This document shows positions 55,666 to 63,543 of a stretch of 64,000 nucleotides of DNA, one piece after another. Under the pieces are notes generated by a model. That model worked only from the letters and a program-made list of their open reading frames with translations, made no database searches and was not told the DNA's origin. A program made the position numbers and the translations under genes. Within the stretch, counting starts at the first letter, position 1. Each line of letters opens with the position of its first letter. Source of the DNA: DASWJZ01 sp963739005 (GTDB taxonomy: Bacteria > Pseudomonadota > Alphaproteobacteria > Rhizobiales > Afifellaceae); the NCBI GenBank assembly GCA_963739005.1, contig CAVTYQ010000003.1:124001-188000 (forward strand). The letters run 5' to 3'.

Positions 55666-56907
55666 ATGCTCGAGCTTGTGGACCCCGATCTCTTGACGTT
55701 GATCGGAAGCGCGACAGGCGTGCGCAGCGCGGCCGCTTGGCACGACGCAGTCGCGCGGCCGAAGGGCGCGCTCGGCCGCGGCATCACGGTCGCGGCCGGC
55801 CGAAAGGCCTTCGAGGCGCTCGGCGCGGAATGGCGCGAGCTCGACCAGGTCGCGGCGAACCCGTCGCTCTTCCAGTCCTTCGCCTGGTGCCGGGCCGTCT
55901 ACGACCACCATCGCGGAAGCGGACAGTCCTTCGAGCCGCTCGTCGTCGCGCTTCGCGAACGCGGCAGGCTGGTTGGGCTCCTGCCGCTGCAACGCAAGCG
56001 GCTTGGGCCGGCGCGTTTCGCGACCGGCTTCGGCGAACCTTACCAGCAATATACGGACGTACTGATCGCGCCCGATGCGCCGGCCGATGCCGCTGCCCGC
56101 TTGGTCGACGCCGCCTGCCGGCTGCCGAACTGCGACGGCCTGCACCTCTTGAAGGTGCGCGACGACAGCGCGCTCGCGCCGCCTCTCGCTGCGCGGAAGG
56201 CGATCCGCAGCAACGAGGATGCCGCCCCCTTCGTCGACCTTCAGCCCTTTCCCGACTTCAAGGCCTACCACGCGACGGTCACCGCCAAGACGCGCAAGAA
56301 CATTCGGAACGCGCGGAACCGCCTGTCGCGCGGCGCAACGCTTTCCCATCGCGTCCTGACCGACCGGGAGGACATCGCGACGCTCGTCGAGCGCGCGCAT
56401 CAAGGCCGCGAACGCTGGCTCGAAGCGCAAGGTCTGACCTCGCGCGCCTTTCGCGATCCGACCTTCGGCGCCTTCACGCGCGCCATCGCGCTGGCCAATG
56501 ACGAGAGCACGATATCGGTGATGGCGATGAGCCTCATGCTCGACGACAAGCCGATCGCCGACCAGTGGGGCTTCGTCTTCAACCGCCGCTACTATGCCTA
56601 TGTCGCGACCTGGGCGCCGGAGTTCGAAGAAGCGAGCCCCGGCAAGCTGCACCTCGAAGAGGTCATCCGCGCTTGCAAGGAGCGCGGCGTCGCGGTCGCC
56701 GACTTCCTCATGCCGGCGGCGCGCTACAAGTTCACCTGGGCGAGCGAGGCGATGCCGGTCGCCGACTACGCGGTGCCGCTTTCGCTCTCCGGCCGCATCG
56801 CCTTCTCGGCATGGGCTGGGCGCATCAGGCCGTTCCTGAAGCGGACCGCGCTTAAGCTTCCCGCCGGCCTTCGCAGCCGTGCGGCGAAACTCCTCCTGCG
56901 CCGCTGA
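55666..56907 (+). CDS. GNAT/FemAB-like acyltransferase (BioF2-like domain)
   Basis: A 413-residue protein with two GNAT-related halves. NPSLFQSFAWCRAVYDHH and VALRERGRLVGLLPLQ lie in the N-terminal half; TRKNIRNARNRLSR and WGFVFNRRYYAYVATWAPEFE lie in the C-terminal half, the pattern of BioF2-like acetyltransferase proteins found in polysaccharide, lipid and amide-linked product clusters. It is tightly linked to the JmjC-like cupin. The acyl donor and acceptor are unknown. Confidence 0.8.
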   Translation: MLELVDPDLLTLIGSATGVRSAAAWHDAVARPKGALGRGITVAAGRKAFEALGAEWRELDQVAANPSLFQSFAWCRAVYDHHRGSGQSFEPLVVALRERGRLVGLLPLQRKRLGPARFATGFGEPYQQYTDVLIAPDAPADAAARLVDAACRLPNCDGLHLLKVRDDSALAPPLAARKAIRSNEDAAPFVDLQPFPDFKAYHATVTAKTRKNIRNARNRLSRGATLSHRVLTDREDIATLVERAHQGRERWLEAQGLTSRAFRDPTFGAFTRAIALANDESTISVMAMSLMLDDKPIADQWGFVFNRRYYAYVATWAPEFEEASPGKLHLEEVIRACKERGVAVADFLMPAARYKFTWASEAMPVADYAVPLSLSGRIAFSAWAGRIRPFLKRTALKLPAGLRSRAAKLLLRR

Positions 56908-56910
56908 TCT

Positions 56911-57375
56911 CTAGAGATGCTGCATGCGCGCGACGGCCATTGCCGTCGCGAAGACGACGAGGAGCGCCAGCAGGTGCAGCGTCAGATGCTGCGCGTCGGG
57001 CGGAATTCGCGCGCCGAGCGTCGGGATGACCTTCAGCGTGTGCGAGAAATTGGCCGCGTAGTAGGCTTGGTAGGCGGCGTCGGCGCCCATCGCGAAGGGC
57101 TTCCACCACATCCAGAGTTGCCAGCCGAGATAGCCGGCGAAACCGAGCAGCGCCAGAGTCGCGAGCGCCTGCGATCCGAACGAAAAGAGCACCGAGTAGA
57201 CGACAAGCTGCAGCGCGTTCAAGGCGATGCTCTGACCGAGATCGTAGTCGGCCGGCCGCGCCGCGAGATCGTTCCATGGGGAAAGGTGCACGACCTCGAT
57301 CGTCAGCCAGTAGCCGAGAAGGAGGAGCTGCAGCACGAGGGCTGCCTTGAACCAGCGTAGAGCCGCAACCGTCAT
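56911..57375 (-). CDS. Small membrane protein of unknown function
   Basis: A 154-residue protein with about four membrane segments (ALVLQLLLLGYWLTIEV, LQLVVYSVLFSF, ALATLALLGFAGYLGW, LTLHLLALLVVFATAMAV) and a loop with WKPFAMGADAAYQAYYAA. ATG 57375 is used. It lies convergent with the acyltransferase, 3 bp apart. I do not recognise the family. Confidence 0.65.
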   Translation of the reverse strand: MTVAALRWFKAALVLQLLLLGYWLTIEVVHLSPWNDLAARPADYDLGQSIALNALQLVVYSVLFSFGSQALATLALLGFAGYLGWQLWMWWKPFAMGADAAYQAYYAANFSHTLKVIPTLGARIPPDAQHLTLHLLALLVVFATAMAVARMQHL

Positions 57376-57561
57376 GGTGTGTTTGTAGCCTTTCTGCCGG
57401 TGAAGGACCAACCCTTGGCCGCCGAGTGGGGCCTGGCGGAAGGCTTAAGCCTCGCGCTTCTGCCGGTTTTATCCGATAGCGCGATGAAGGCTAGGGCTCA
57501 AAACGACGACGCTTGGCGAAGATGGAGGTGGCATCGGCATCGGGAACGGCGCAGCTGGCGC

Positions 57562-58947
57562 TCAGCTCCGGGCGGCGCGCAAGGCGTTGTCGACGAGGGT
57601 CCTGCCTAGCGACCAGGCGGCGCCCGGCACGCGATGGCTCGAGGCGATCGCGGCATCGAAGCCGCTCTCGATCCAGCCACAATCCGTGTCCGTGATGATG
57701 AGCGGCGGCAGGATCTTGATCGTGTGGCTTTCGTGCGCCGCGACCTGCGTCAGGATGTGGTGATCCTTGAAAAGCGGGATCGTGATCAGCTGGCTGAAGA
57801 GCCCCTTGTTGGCGGTCTCGATCGCGGTCCACGAGGCGCGGAGCTTGAGCGAGCGCGGGGTGCCGAACTCAAGGCCGATCATCAATCCCTTTCCGCGCAC
57901 GCTGACGAGGAGCTCGTACTTCTCCAGCATGCGCGCGAACGAACGCATCAGCCGTTCGCCCTTCTCCGCGGCGTTGGCGACCAGGCCCTCCGCCTTCATC
58001 ACCTCGAGGCTCGCGAGCCCCGCCGCCATCGCCAGATCGTTCTTGCCAAAGGTCGAGCCATGCACCACCGCCCGGTCCATGCGGGTGAACACCTTCTCGA
58101 AGATGCCCTTTCGCGCCATTACCGCGCCGACCGGGACATGCCCGCCCGAAAGCGCTTTCGACAGAAGCACCATGTCGGGCTCGACGCCCCAGTGCTCGAC
58201 GGCCAGAAAGCGGCCGGTGCGCCCGAGGCCGGTCTGGACCTCGTCCGCGATGAAGAGCGTGCCGTGCTGGCGGCAGAGGCGCGCCGCTTCCGGCAGATAG
58301 TCGTCGGAGGGCATGTAGACGCCCTTCCCCTGGATCGGCTCCACGACGAAGGCGGCCGGCTTCCGCTCGACGAGCGCCCGCTCCAGCGCGGCGAGATCGT
58401 TGAAAGGCACGGCCACGCAGTCCGGTACGAGCGGCTCGAACCCGTTTCGGAAGATCGTGTCGCCGTTCAGCGAGAGCGCGCCGTAGGTCAGGCCGTGAAA
58501 GGCGTGCTCGCAATAGACGATGCCGGAGCGCTTGGTCGCCCCGCGCGCGAACTTGATCGCCGACTCGACCAACTCGGCGCCGGAATTGGTGAAGAAGACC
58601 TTGTCGAGATATGGCGTCTCGGCGAGGAGCCGTTCCGCGAGCACGCCGGCAAGAACGGAGACGTCCATCTGCACCAGGTTCGGCAGAGCGCCGTCGAGCA
58701 CGCTGACCAGCGCGTCGCGGATCGCGGGGTGGTTGCGGCCGAGCGCGAAAACCCCGAAGCCGCTCAGAAGATCGAGATATTCGGTGCCCTCGCGATCGTA
58801 GAGGTATTGCCCGCGGCCGCTTACGAACCCGACGTCGTAACCGATGGTCCTCAGGACCCGGACCATCTGCTCGTTCAAAAAGCGCTCGTGCAGCGAGAAG
58901 CGCTCAGCCTCGCGCTCGGCATAAAGAGCTGGGACGTCCAGCGGCAT
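57562..58947 (-). CDS. Class III aminotransferase
   Basis: A 461-residue PLP enzyme. YCEHAFHGLTYGAL, the cofactor Asp in FIADEVQTGLGRTG and the Schiff-base Lys in LLSKALSGGHVPVGA are present, and VHGSTFGKNDLAMAAG follows. Family members transfer amino groups on omega-amino acids such as 4-aminobutyrate, ornithine or diaminobutyrate. It faces the JmjC-like/BioF2-like pair across the small membrane protein, so it may belong to the same pathway. The substrate is unknown. Confidence 0.9.
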   Translation of the reverse strand: MPLDVPALYAEREAERFSLHERFLNEQMVRVLRTIGYDVGFVSGRGQYLYDREGTEYLDLLSGFGVFALGRNHPAIRDALVSVLDGALPNLVQMDVSVLAGVLAERLLAETPYLDKVFFTNSGAELVESAIKFARGATKRSGIVYCEHAFHGLTYGALSLNGDTIFRNGFEPLVPDCVAVPFNDLAALERALVERKPAAFVVEPIQGKGVYMPSDDYLPEAARLCRQHGTLFIADEVQTGLGRTGRFLAVEHWGVEPDMVLLSKALSGGHVPVGAVMARKGIFEKVFTRMDRAVVHGSTFGKNDLAMAAGLASLEVMKAEGLVANAAEKGERLMRSFARMLEKYELLVSVRGKGLMIGLEFGTPRSLKLRASWTAIETANKGLFSQLITIPLFKDHHILTQVAAHESHTIKILPPLIITDTDCGWIESGFDAAIASSHRVPGAAWSLGRTLVDNALRAARS

Positions 58948-59269
58948 GTCCCCCTACCGTGGCGTGAATCGGACCGACTCGGCGGAGAATCACTCGGCCA
59001 ACGAGGCCGAACTCAGCCAGTCTAAGCACTGTGCATGAATTGCGGCTGAAACCGGGCGCGGTGCTTCGTCACATTGGTCTGCAACAGAATTTTGAAGGCG
59101 GCTTCCGGCCGGCCCGGCTTTGTTGACTCCCAGCCCTTGTTCCTTTAGCCGCTCGGCACGAAATTCCGTTCGGTTTCGGTAACCGAGTCGCCGACCGGGG
59201 CGTTGACCCCGGAGGTCCCCATCCGCCAGCGATGTTCGCCCGCGGATGTTTTAGCGTTTGAGGTTTTCA
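58948..59269. other. Divergent promoter region between aminotransferase and ffh
   Basis: A 322-bp region with no gene. Besides the hairpin at 59195–59212 there is a smaller one (CGGTT-TCGGT-AACCG, 59171–59185). It should hold both promoters and the ffh leader. I see no 4.5S RNA here. Confidence 0.5.
59195..59212 (+). promoter_or_regulatory. GC-rich hairpin in ffh leader
   Basis: CCGGGG-CGTTGA-CCCCGG forms a perfect 6-bp stem with a 6-base loop, about 57 bp upstream of the ffh start. No T tract follows. It may be a leader-RNA structure affecting translation, or a terminator remnant. Confidence 0.35.
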
Positions 59270-60778
59270 TTGTTCGAATCGCTTTCAGATCGCCTGAGCG
59301 GCATTTTCGACAAGATCACCGGCCGCGGTGCGCTGTCGGAATCTGACGTCGCGGAGGCGCTGCGCGAGGTGCGCCGCGCGCTGATCGAGGCCGACGTCGC
59401 GCTCGACGTGGTGAAGACCTTCGTCGAGCGCGTGCGCGGCGAGGCCGTCGGCGCGACCGTCATCCGCTCGGTGAAGCCCGGGCAGATGGTCGTCAAGATC
59501 GTCCACGACGCGCTGGTCGAGATGCTGGGCAGCGAGAGCGTCGCGGTCGATCTGAACGCGCCCGCCCCGGTTGCGCTGATGATGGTCGGGCTGCAGGGCT
59601 CCGGCAAGACGACGACGACGGCGAAGCTCGCCAAGCGTTTCTCCGAGCGGCAGAAGCTGAAAGTCCTGATGGCCTCGCTCGATACGCGCAGGCCCGCGGC
59701 GCAGGAACAACTCCGCGTGCTCGGCGAGCAGGTCTCCGTGGCGACGCTTCCGGTCGTCGCCGGACAGACCCCGGTCGACATCGCCAGGCGCGCGCAGACC
59801 GCCGCCCGCCTCGGCGGCTACGACGTCGTCATGCTCGACACCGCCGGCCGCACGCATATCGACGAGCCGTTGATGCTGGAGATGGCGGAGATCAAGGCGG
59901 CGACCAATCCGCACGAGATCCTCCTCGTCGCCGACTCGCTCACCGGCCAGGACGCCGTCAACGTCGCAAGCGCCTTCAACGAGCGCGTCGGCGTCACCGG
60001 CATCGTGCTGACGCGCGTCGACGGCGACGGGCGCGGCGGCGCGGCGCTTTCCATGCGCGCCGTGACCGGCCGGCCGATCAAGCTCATCGGCACCGGCGAG
60101 AAGATGGATGCGCTGGAGGATTTCCATCCCGGCCGCATCGCCGACCGCATCCTCGGCATGGGCGACATCGTCTCGCTCGTCGAGCGCGCCGCCGAGAACA
60201 TCGACGCGGAAAAGGCGAAGGCCGCCGCGCGCAAGCTGCAGAAAGGCGAATTCGACCTCGAGGACCTCGCCGAACAGCTCCGCCAGATGCAGAAGATCGG
60301 CGGCATGTCCGGCATCCTCGGCATGATGCCCGGTATTGCGAAGATGAAGAAGCAGATCGCGGCGAGCGGTCTCGACGACCGCGTGCTGCCGCGCCAGCTC
60401 GCCATCATCGGATCGATGACGAAGAAGGAGCGGCACAAGCCGGCGCTGATGAATGCGAGCCGCAAGCGCCGCGTCGCGTCCGGCTCCGGCACCGACGTTC
60501 AGGACGTGAACAAGCTTTTGAAGATGCACCGGCAGATGTCGGACATGATGAAAAAGCTTGGCCGACAGAAGGGCGGCCTCGGCGCGCTCTTCGGTGGCGC
60601 GATGCCGCAGCCTGACCCGGCGATGCTCGAGCAGCTTCAAAAAGGCGGTATCAGCGGATTGCCCGGCGGGCTGCCGAGCGGCGGCCTCCCGGGAGGCTTT
60701 GGGGGCTTGCCGGGCGGAGGTCTTCCCGGCCTTCCCGGTCTTGGCGGTCCGCGCATCAAGACGAAGTTCGACAAATGA
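59270..60778 (+). CDS. ffh: Signal recognition particle protein Ffh
   Basis: A 502-residue SRP GTPase that targets nascent inner-membrane proteins with 4.5S RNA. N-domain FESLSDRLSGIFDKITG, P-loop GLQGSGKTTTTAKLA, DTAGRTHID, TRVDGDGRGGAAL, and an M-domain rich in Met ending in Gly/Pro repeats. TTG 59270 is preferred over TTG 59258 because homology begins at LFESLSDRL and TTGAGG lies upstream. Overlaps the GNAT gene by ATGA. Confidence 0.95.
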   Translation: MFESLSDRLSGIFDKITGRGALSESDVAEALREVRRALIEADVALDVVKTFVERVRGEAVGATVIRSVKPGQMVVKIVHDALVEMLGSESVAVDLNAPAPVALMMVGLQGSGKTTTTAKLAKRFSERQKLKVLMASLDTRRPAAQEQLRVLGEQVSVATLPVVAGQTPVDIARRAQTAARLGGYDVVMLDTAGRTHIDEPLMLEMAEIKAATNPHEILLVADSLTGQDAVNVASAFNERVGVTGIVLTRVDGDGRGGAALSMRAVTGRPIKLIGTGEKMDALEDFHPGRIADRILGMGDIVSLVERAAENIDAEKAKAAARKLQKGEFDLEDLAEQLRQMQKIGGMSGILGMMPGIAKMKKQIAASGLDDRVLPRQLAIIGSMTKKERHKPALMNASRKRRVASGSGTDVQDVNKLLKMHRQMSDMMKKLGRQKGGLGALFGGAMPQPDPAMLEQLQKGGISGLPGGLPSGGLPGGFGGLPGGGLPGLPGLGGPRIKTKFDK

Positions 60779-61288
60779 CGCCGGTGCTTGAAGCGGAGCG
60801 GCTGGTCTTACGCGGTTGGACCTTGAACGATGTCCCGCCGATGTCGGCATACTATTCCGACGAGCCGCTCTCGCGTTGGACCGGCGGGCCGGCCGACGCG
60901 TCCGCGACCTGGCGGATCGTCGCGCAATTGGCCGGCCATTGGGTTCTGCGCGGACACGGTCTTTGGGCCGTGGAGGAAAAAGCCGGCGGACAGCTGATCG
61001 GCTGGAACGGGCTCTATCAACCGGGCGACTGGCCGGAACTGGAGCTTGGCTACGCGCTATTCGGTCCTTTCCACGGACGTGGCTATGCAACGGAGGCTGC
61101 CGAGCGCTCCCGGCGCTACGCCCATGAGGAGTTACGCCGGGCGACTCTCGTTTCCTACATCCATCCCGACAACGAGGCATCCAAGCGCGTCGCCTGGCGG
61201 CTTGGCGCTGTGCATGAAAAAAACAATCGAGCTTCGCGGGCACCCGGCGGAAGTCTTCCGCTATCCGGCGCCCAATACCATCAACTGA
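60775..61288 (+). pseudogene. GNAT acetyltransferase, frameshift in A7 run
   Basis: ATG 60775 overlaps the ffh stop. TPVLEAERLVLRGW starts a RimJ/RimL-like GNAT with ELGYALFGPFHGRGYATEAA, the acetyl-CoA loop. The normal C-terminus is in another frame: after AVHEK the run of seven A at 61217–61223 needs one base fewer to read TIELRGHPAEVFRYPAPNTIN and stop at 61288. As sequenced the frame runs on through rpsP. A homopolymer error is most likely. Target unknown. Confidence 0.82.
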
Positions 61289-61305
61289 ATAGAGAGATCC
61301 AAGCA

Positions 61306-61701
61306 ATGGCAGTGAAGATCAGACTGGCGCGCGGCGGCACCAAGAAGCGACCCTATTACCGGGTCGTCGTCGCCGACGAGCGCGCGCCGCGCGACGGCCG
61401 CTTCATCGAGAAGGTCGGGACCTACAATCCCCTCCTTCCGGCCGACAGTGCGGAGCGTGTGAAGCTCGACCTGGAACGCATCCAGCATTGGCTTTCGAAG
61501 GGCGCGCAGCCGACCGACCGCGTGCTCCGCTTCCTCGACCAGGCGGGCGTGCTGAAGCGCGAGGCGCGCCTCAACCCTGAGAAGGCGAAGCCCGGCAAGA
61601 AGGCCGAGGAGCGCGTCGCCGAGCGCCAGAAGAAGAAGGATGCGGCGGACGCCGCCGCGGCAGCGCCCGCGGCGCCGGCCGAGGAGCCCGTCGCGGGCTA
61701 A
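61306..61701 (+). CDS. rpsP: Ribosomal protein bS16
   Basis: A 131-residue small-subunit protein. MAVKIRLARGGTKKRPYYRVVVAD at the N-terminus (ATG 61306), GTYNPLLP, and a charged Ala/Lys-rich C-terminal tail (EERVAERQKKKDA) as usual in alphaproteobacteria. First of rpsP–rimM–ABM–trmD–rplS. Confidence 0.97.
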   Translation: MAVKIRLARGGTKKRPYYRVVVADERAPRDGRFIEKVGTYNPLLPADSAERVKLDLERIQHWLSKGAQPTDRVLRFLDQAGVLKREARLNPEKAKPGKKAEERVAERQKKKDAADAAAAAPAAPAEEPVAG

Positions 61702-61766
61702 GAACGCTAGATGGCGAGCGGCCGGGCGCCCCACCCGCTCCCATGGGGAGAGGGTGTCTAACCACC

Positions 61767-62303
61767 GTGCCTGAGCGCTTCATCACCCTCGCCACGATCG
61801 GCGCGCCGCATGGCGTGCGCGGCGAGGTGCGGGTGAAGAGCTTCACGGCCGATCCGATGGCGCTCGGCGCCTATGGCGCGCTCTTCGCGAAGGACGGGAG
61901 CGCCTTCGAGATCGAGCGCCTCCGCCAGCTGAAAGGCGACATGCTCGTCGTGAAATTCCGCGGCATCGACGACCGCACGGTCGCGGAGAAATTCAACCGC
62001 CTGACCCTTCACGTGGACCGCAGCGCCCTCCCCGCGCCCGCGCCCGACGAATTCTATCACGCCGACCTGATCGGGCTCGCCGCCGTCGACACCGCCGGCA
62101 CGCCGCTCGGCACGGTCGTGGCTGTCGAAAATCACGGCGCCGGCGACATCATCGAGATCGCGCCCGAAAGCGGTCCGTCGCTGCTCCTGCCATTCACCAA
62201 GGCCGCTGTGCCTGATATCGACGTCGCCGCGGGCCGCGTCGTCGTCGCGCCACCCACCGAGATCGAAGCCAGGCCTGAGGAAGGCGAAGTGGAGGAAACA
62301 TGA
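61767..62303 (+). CDS. rimM: 16S rRNA processing protein RimM
   Basis: A 178-residue 30S maturation factor that binds uS19. LATIGAPHGVRGEVRVKSF is the N-terminal signature, and the PRC-barrel follows (ADLIGLAAVDTAG, LLLPFTKAAVPDID). GTG 61767 is preferred; ATG 61743 is possible. Overlaps the next gene by ATGA. Confidence 0.93.
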   Translation: MPERFITLATIGAPHGVRGEVRVKSFTADPMALGAYGALFAKDGSAFEIERLRQLKGDMLVVKFRGIDDRTVAEKFNRLTLHVDRSALPAPAPDEFYHADLIGLAAVDTAGTPLGTVVAVENHGAGDIIEIAPESGPSLLLPFTKAAVPDIDVAAGRVVVAPPTEIEARPEEGEVEET

Positions 62304-62599
62304 TCATCGTCGCAGGAACCATTCGCATCCCCGAGGACAAGATCGACGCGCTCTTGCCGACGGCGAAGGCGACGCTGGTCGCAACCCGCAAGGAGCAAGG
62401 CTGCATCGTTTATTCCTACGCCTTCGACGTGGAGGACCGCGGCTTGATCCGCATCTTCGAACGCTGGGAAAGCCGCGCGCATCTCGACGCGCATTTGAAG
62501 CAGCCACACATGGGACCGTGGCGCGCCAAGCTTGCCGAAATCGGCGCCTCGGGCCGCGACATCAAGGTCTACGAGGCGGGGGAAGCCGGGCCTCTCTAG
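62300..62599 (+). CDS. Antibiotic biosynthesis monooxygenase (ABM/YgiN-like) domain protein
   Basis: A 99-residue ferredoxin-like domain. MIIVAGTIRIPEDKID and EQGCIVYSYAFDVEDRGLIRIFERWESRAHLDAH are typical of the ABM superfamily, which includes quinol monooxygenases and heme-degrading proteins. ATG overlaps the rimM stop and trmD starts 6 bp after it, so it is translated with the ribosome genes. Role unknown. Confidence 0.88.
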   Translation: MIIVAGTIRIPEDKIDALLPTAKATLVATRKEQGCIVYSYAFDVEDRGLIRIFERWESRAHLDAHLKQPHMGPWRAKLAEIGASGRDIKVYEAGEAGPL

Positions 62600-62605
62600 A
62601 GACGC

Positions 62606-63298
62606 ATGAACTTCCGCGCGACCGTCCTCACCCTCTATCCGGAGATGTTTCCGGGGCCGCTCGGCGCAAGCCTCTCCGGCAAGGCGCTCGCTGCGGGCAC
62701 GTGGTCGCTTGAGGTCAAAAACATCCGCGACCACGGGATCGGCGCGCACCGCACCGTCGACGACACGCCCGCCGGCGGCGGCGCCGGCATGGTCCTCCGC
62801 GCTGACGTCTTGGCGAATGCCATCGACGCCGCGACGGCGCCCGGCGACGAGCGCCCGCGCCTCCTGATGAGCCCGCGCGGAATTCCTCTGACACAAGCCC
62901 GCGTGCGCGCCCTCGCTGAAGGGCCGGGCGCGCTCATCGTCTGCGGGCGTTTCGAAGGCGTCGACGAGCGCGTCGTCACAGCACGGCGGCTCGAAGAGGT
63001 GTCGGTCGGAGACTACGTCCTTTCCGGCGGCGAGGTCGCCGCGATGGCACTTCTCGATGCCTGCGTGCGCCTCCTCCCCGGCGTGATGGGCGCGGCGGAA
63101 TCCGGCGCGGAGGAGAGCTTCGAGCAGGGCCTCCTCGAATACCCGCATTACACGCGTCCGCAGGATTTCGAGGGCCGCACGATCCCCGACATCCTGAATT
63201 CCGGCCACCACGGCGAGATCGCCAAATGGCGGCGGAGCGAGGCCGAGCGGCTCACCCGCGAGCGCCGCCCCGATCTTTGGGCGAAGCGGCGCGACTGA
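62606..63298 (+). CDS. trmD: tRNA (guanine37-N1)-methyltransferase TrmD
   Basis: A 230-residue SPOUT enzyme. FRATVLTLYPEMFPG at the N-terminus, DDTPAGGGAGMVLRAD, VCGRFEGVDERV for SAM, SVGDYVLSGGE, and LLEYPHYTRPQDF. It methylates G37 of tRNA and prevents frameshifting. Position between rimM and rplS is conserved in bacteria. Confidence 0.97.
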   Translation: MNFRATVLTLYPEMFPGPLGASLSGKALAAGTWSLEVKNIRDHGIGAHRTVDDTPAGGGAGMVLRADVLANAIDAATAPGDERPRLLMSPRGIPLTQARVRALAEGPGALIVCGRFEGVDERVVTARRLEEVSVGDYVLSGGEVAAMALLDACVRLLPGVMGAAESGAEESFEQGLLEYPHYTRPQDFEGRTIPDILNSGHHGEIAKWRRSEAERLTRERRPDLWAKRRD

Positions 63299-63389
63299 CG
63301 CGAGAAAGCCCGCCGTAGCAACTGCCCTCATCCTTCGAGGCTCCCCGGATCAAGTCAGGGATCGCACCTCGGCATAAGGGATGGTGGGA

Positions 63390-63401
63390 GCCCTCCAGGG
63401 C
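63390..63401. other. Small inverted repeat in trmD–rplS gap
   Basis: GCCCT-CC-AGGGC lies in the 245-bp gap between trmD and rplS. The stretch near 63329 (CTCATCCTTCGAGGCT) resembles part of another alpha-proteobacterial dispersed palindrome. Neither is a clear terminator. The gap otherwise holds no gene. Confidence 0.25.
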
Positions 63402-63543
63402 CGTATTCTGCGTGTTTTCGCCCTCTCCGGCCATCGACAGCCGGCCTTTGAATGTGTATATGCCCGCGAACTCCGAACGACGAGAGAACGATGCGCGCCC
63501 CGGTCGGGCCGGGTCGATGCGCTTGGGAATAAGGACGAAATCG

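Noticed and set aside
54673..56652. A long open frame on the minus strand opposite the cupin and acyltransferase genes
   Set aside because: Antisense shadow; the plus-strand proteins show clear families.
58948..59269. A 4.5S/SRP RNA gene next to ffh
   Set aside because: The hairpins lack the GGAAG-type conserved loop of SRP RNA.
59285..61306. A long open frame on the minus strand opposite ffh and the GNAT gene
   Set aside because: Arg/Ala-rich shadow of ffh with no homology; ffh is certain.
60775..61701. A real GNAT–S16 fusion protein
   Set aside because: The true GNAT C-terminus and stop exist in another frame beyond an A7 run, and rpsP has its own ATG; an indel explains it better.
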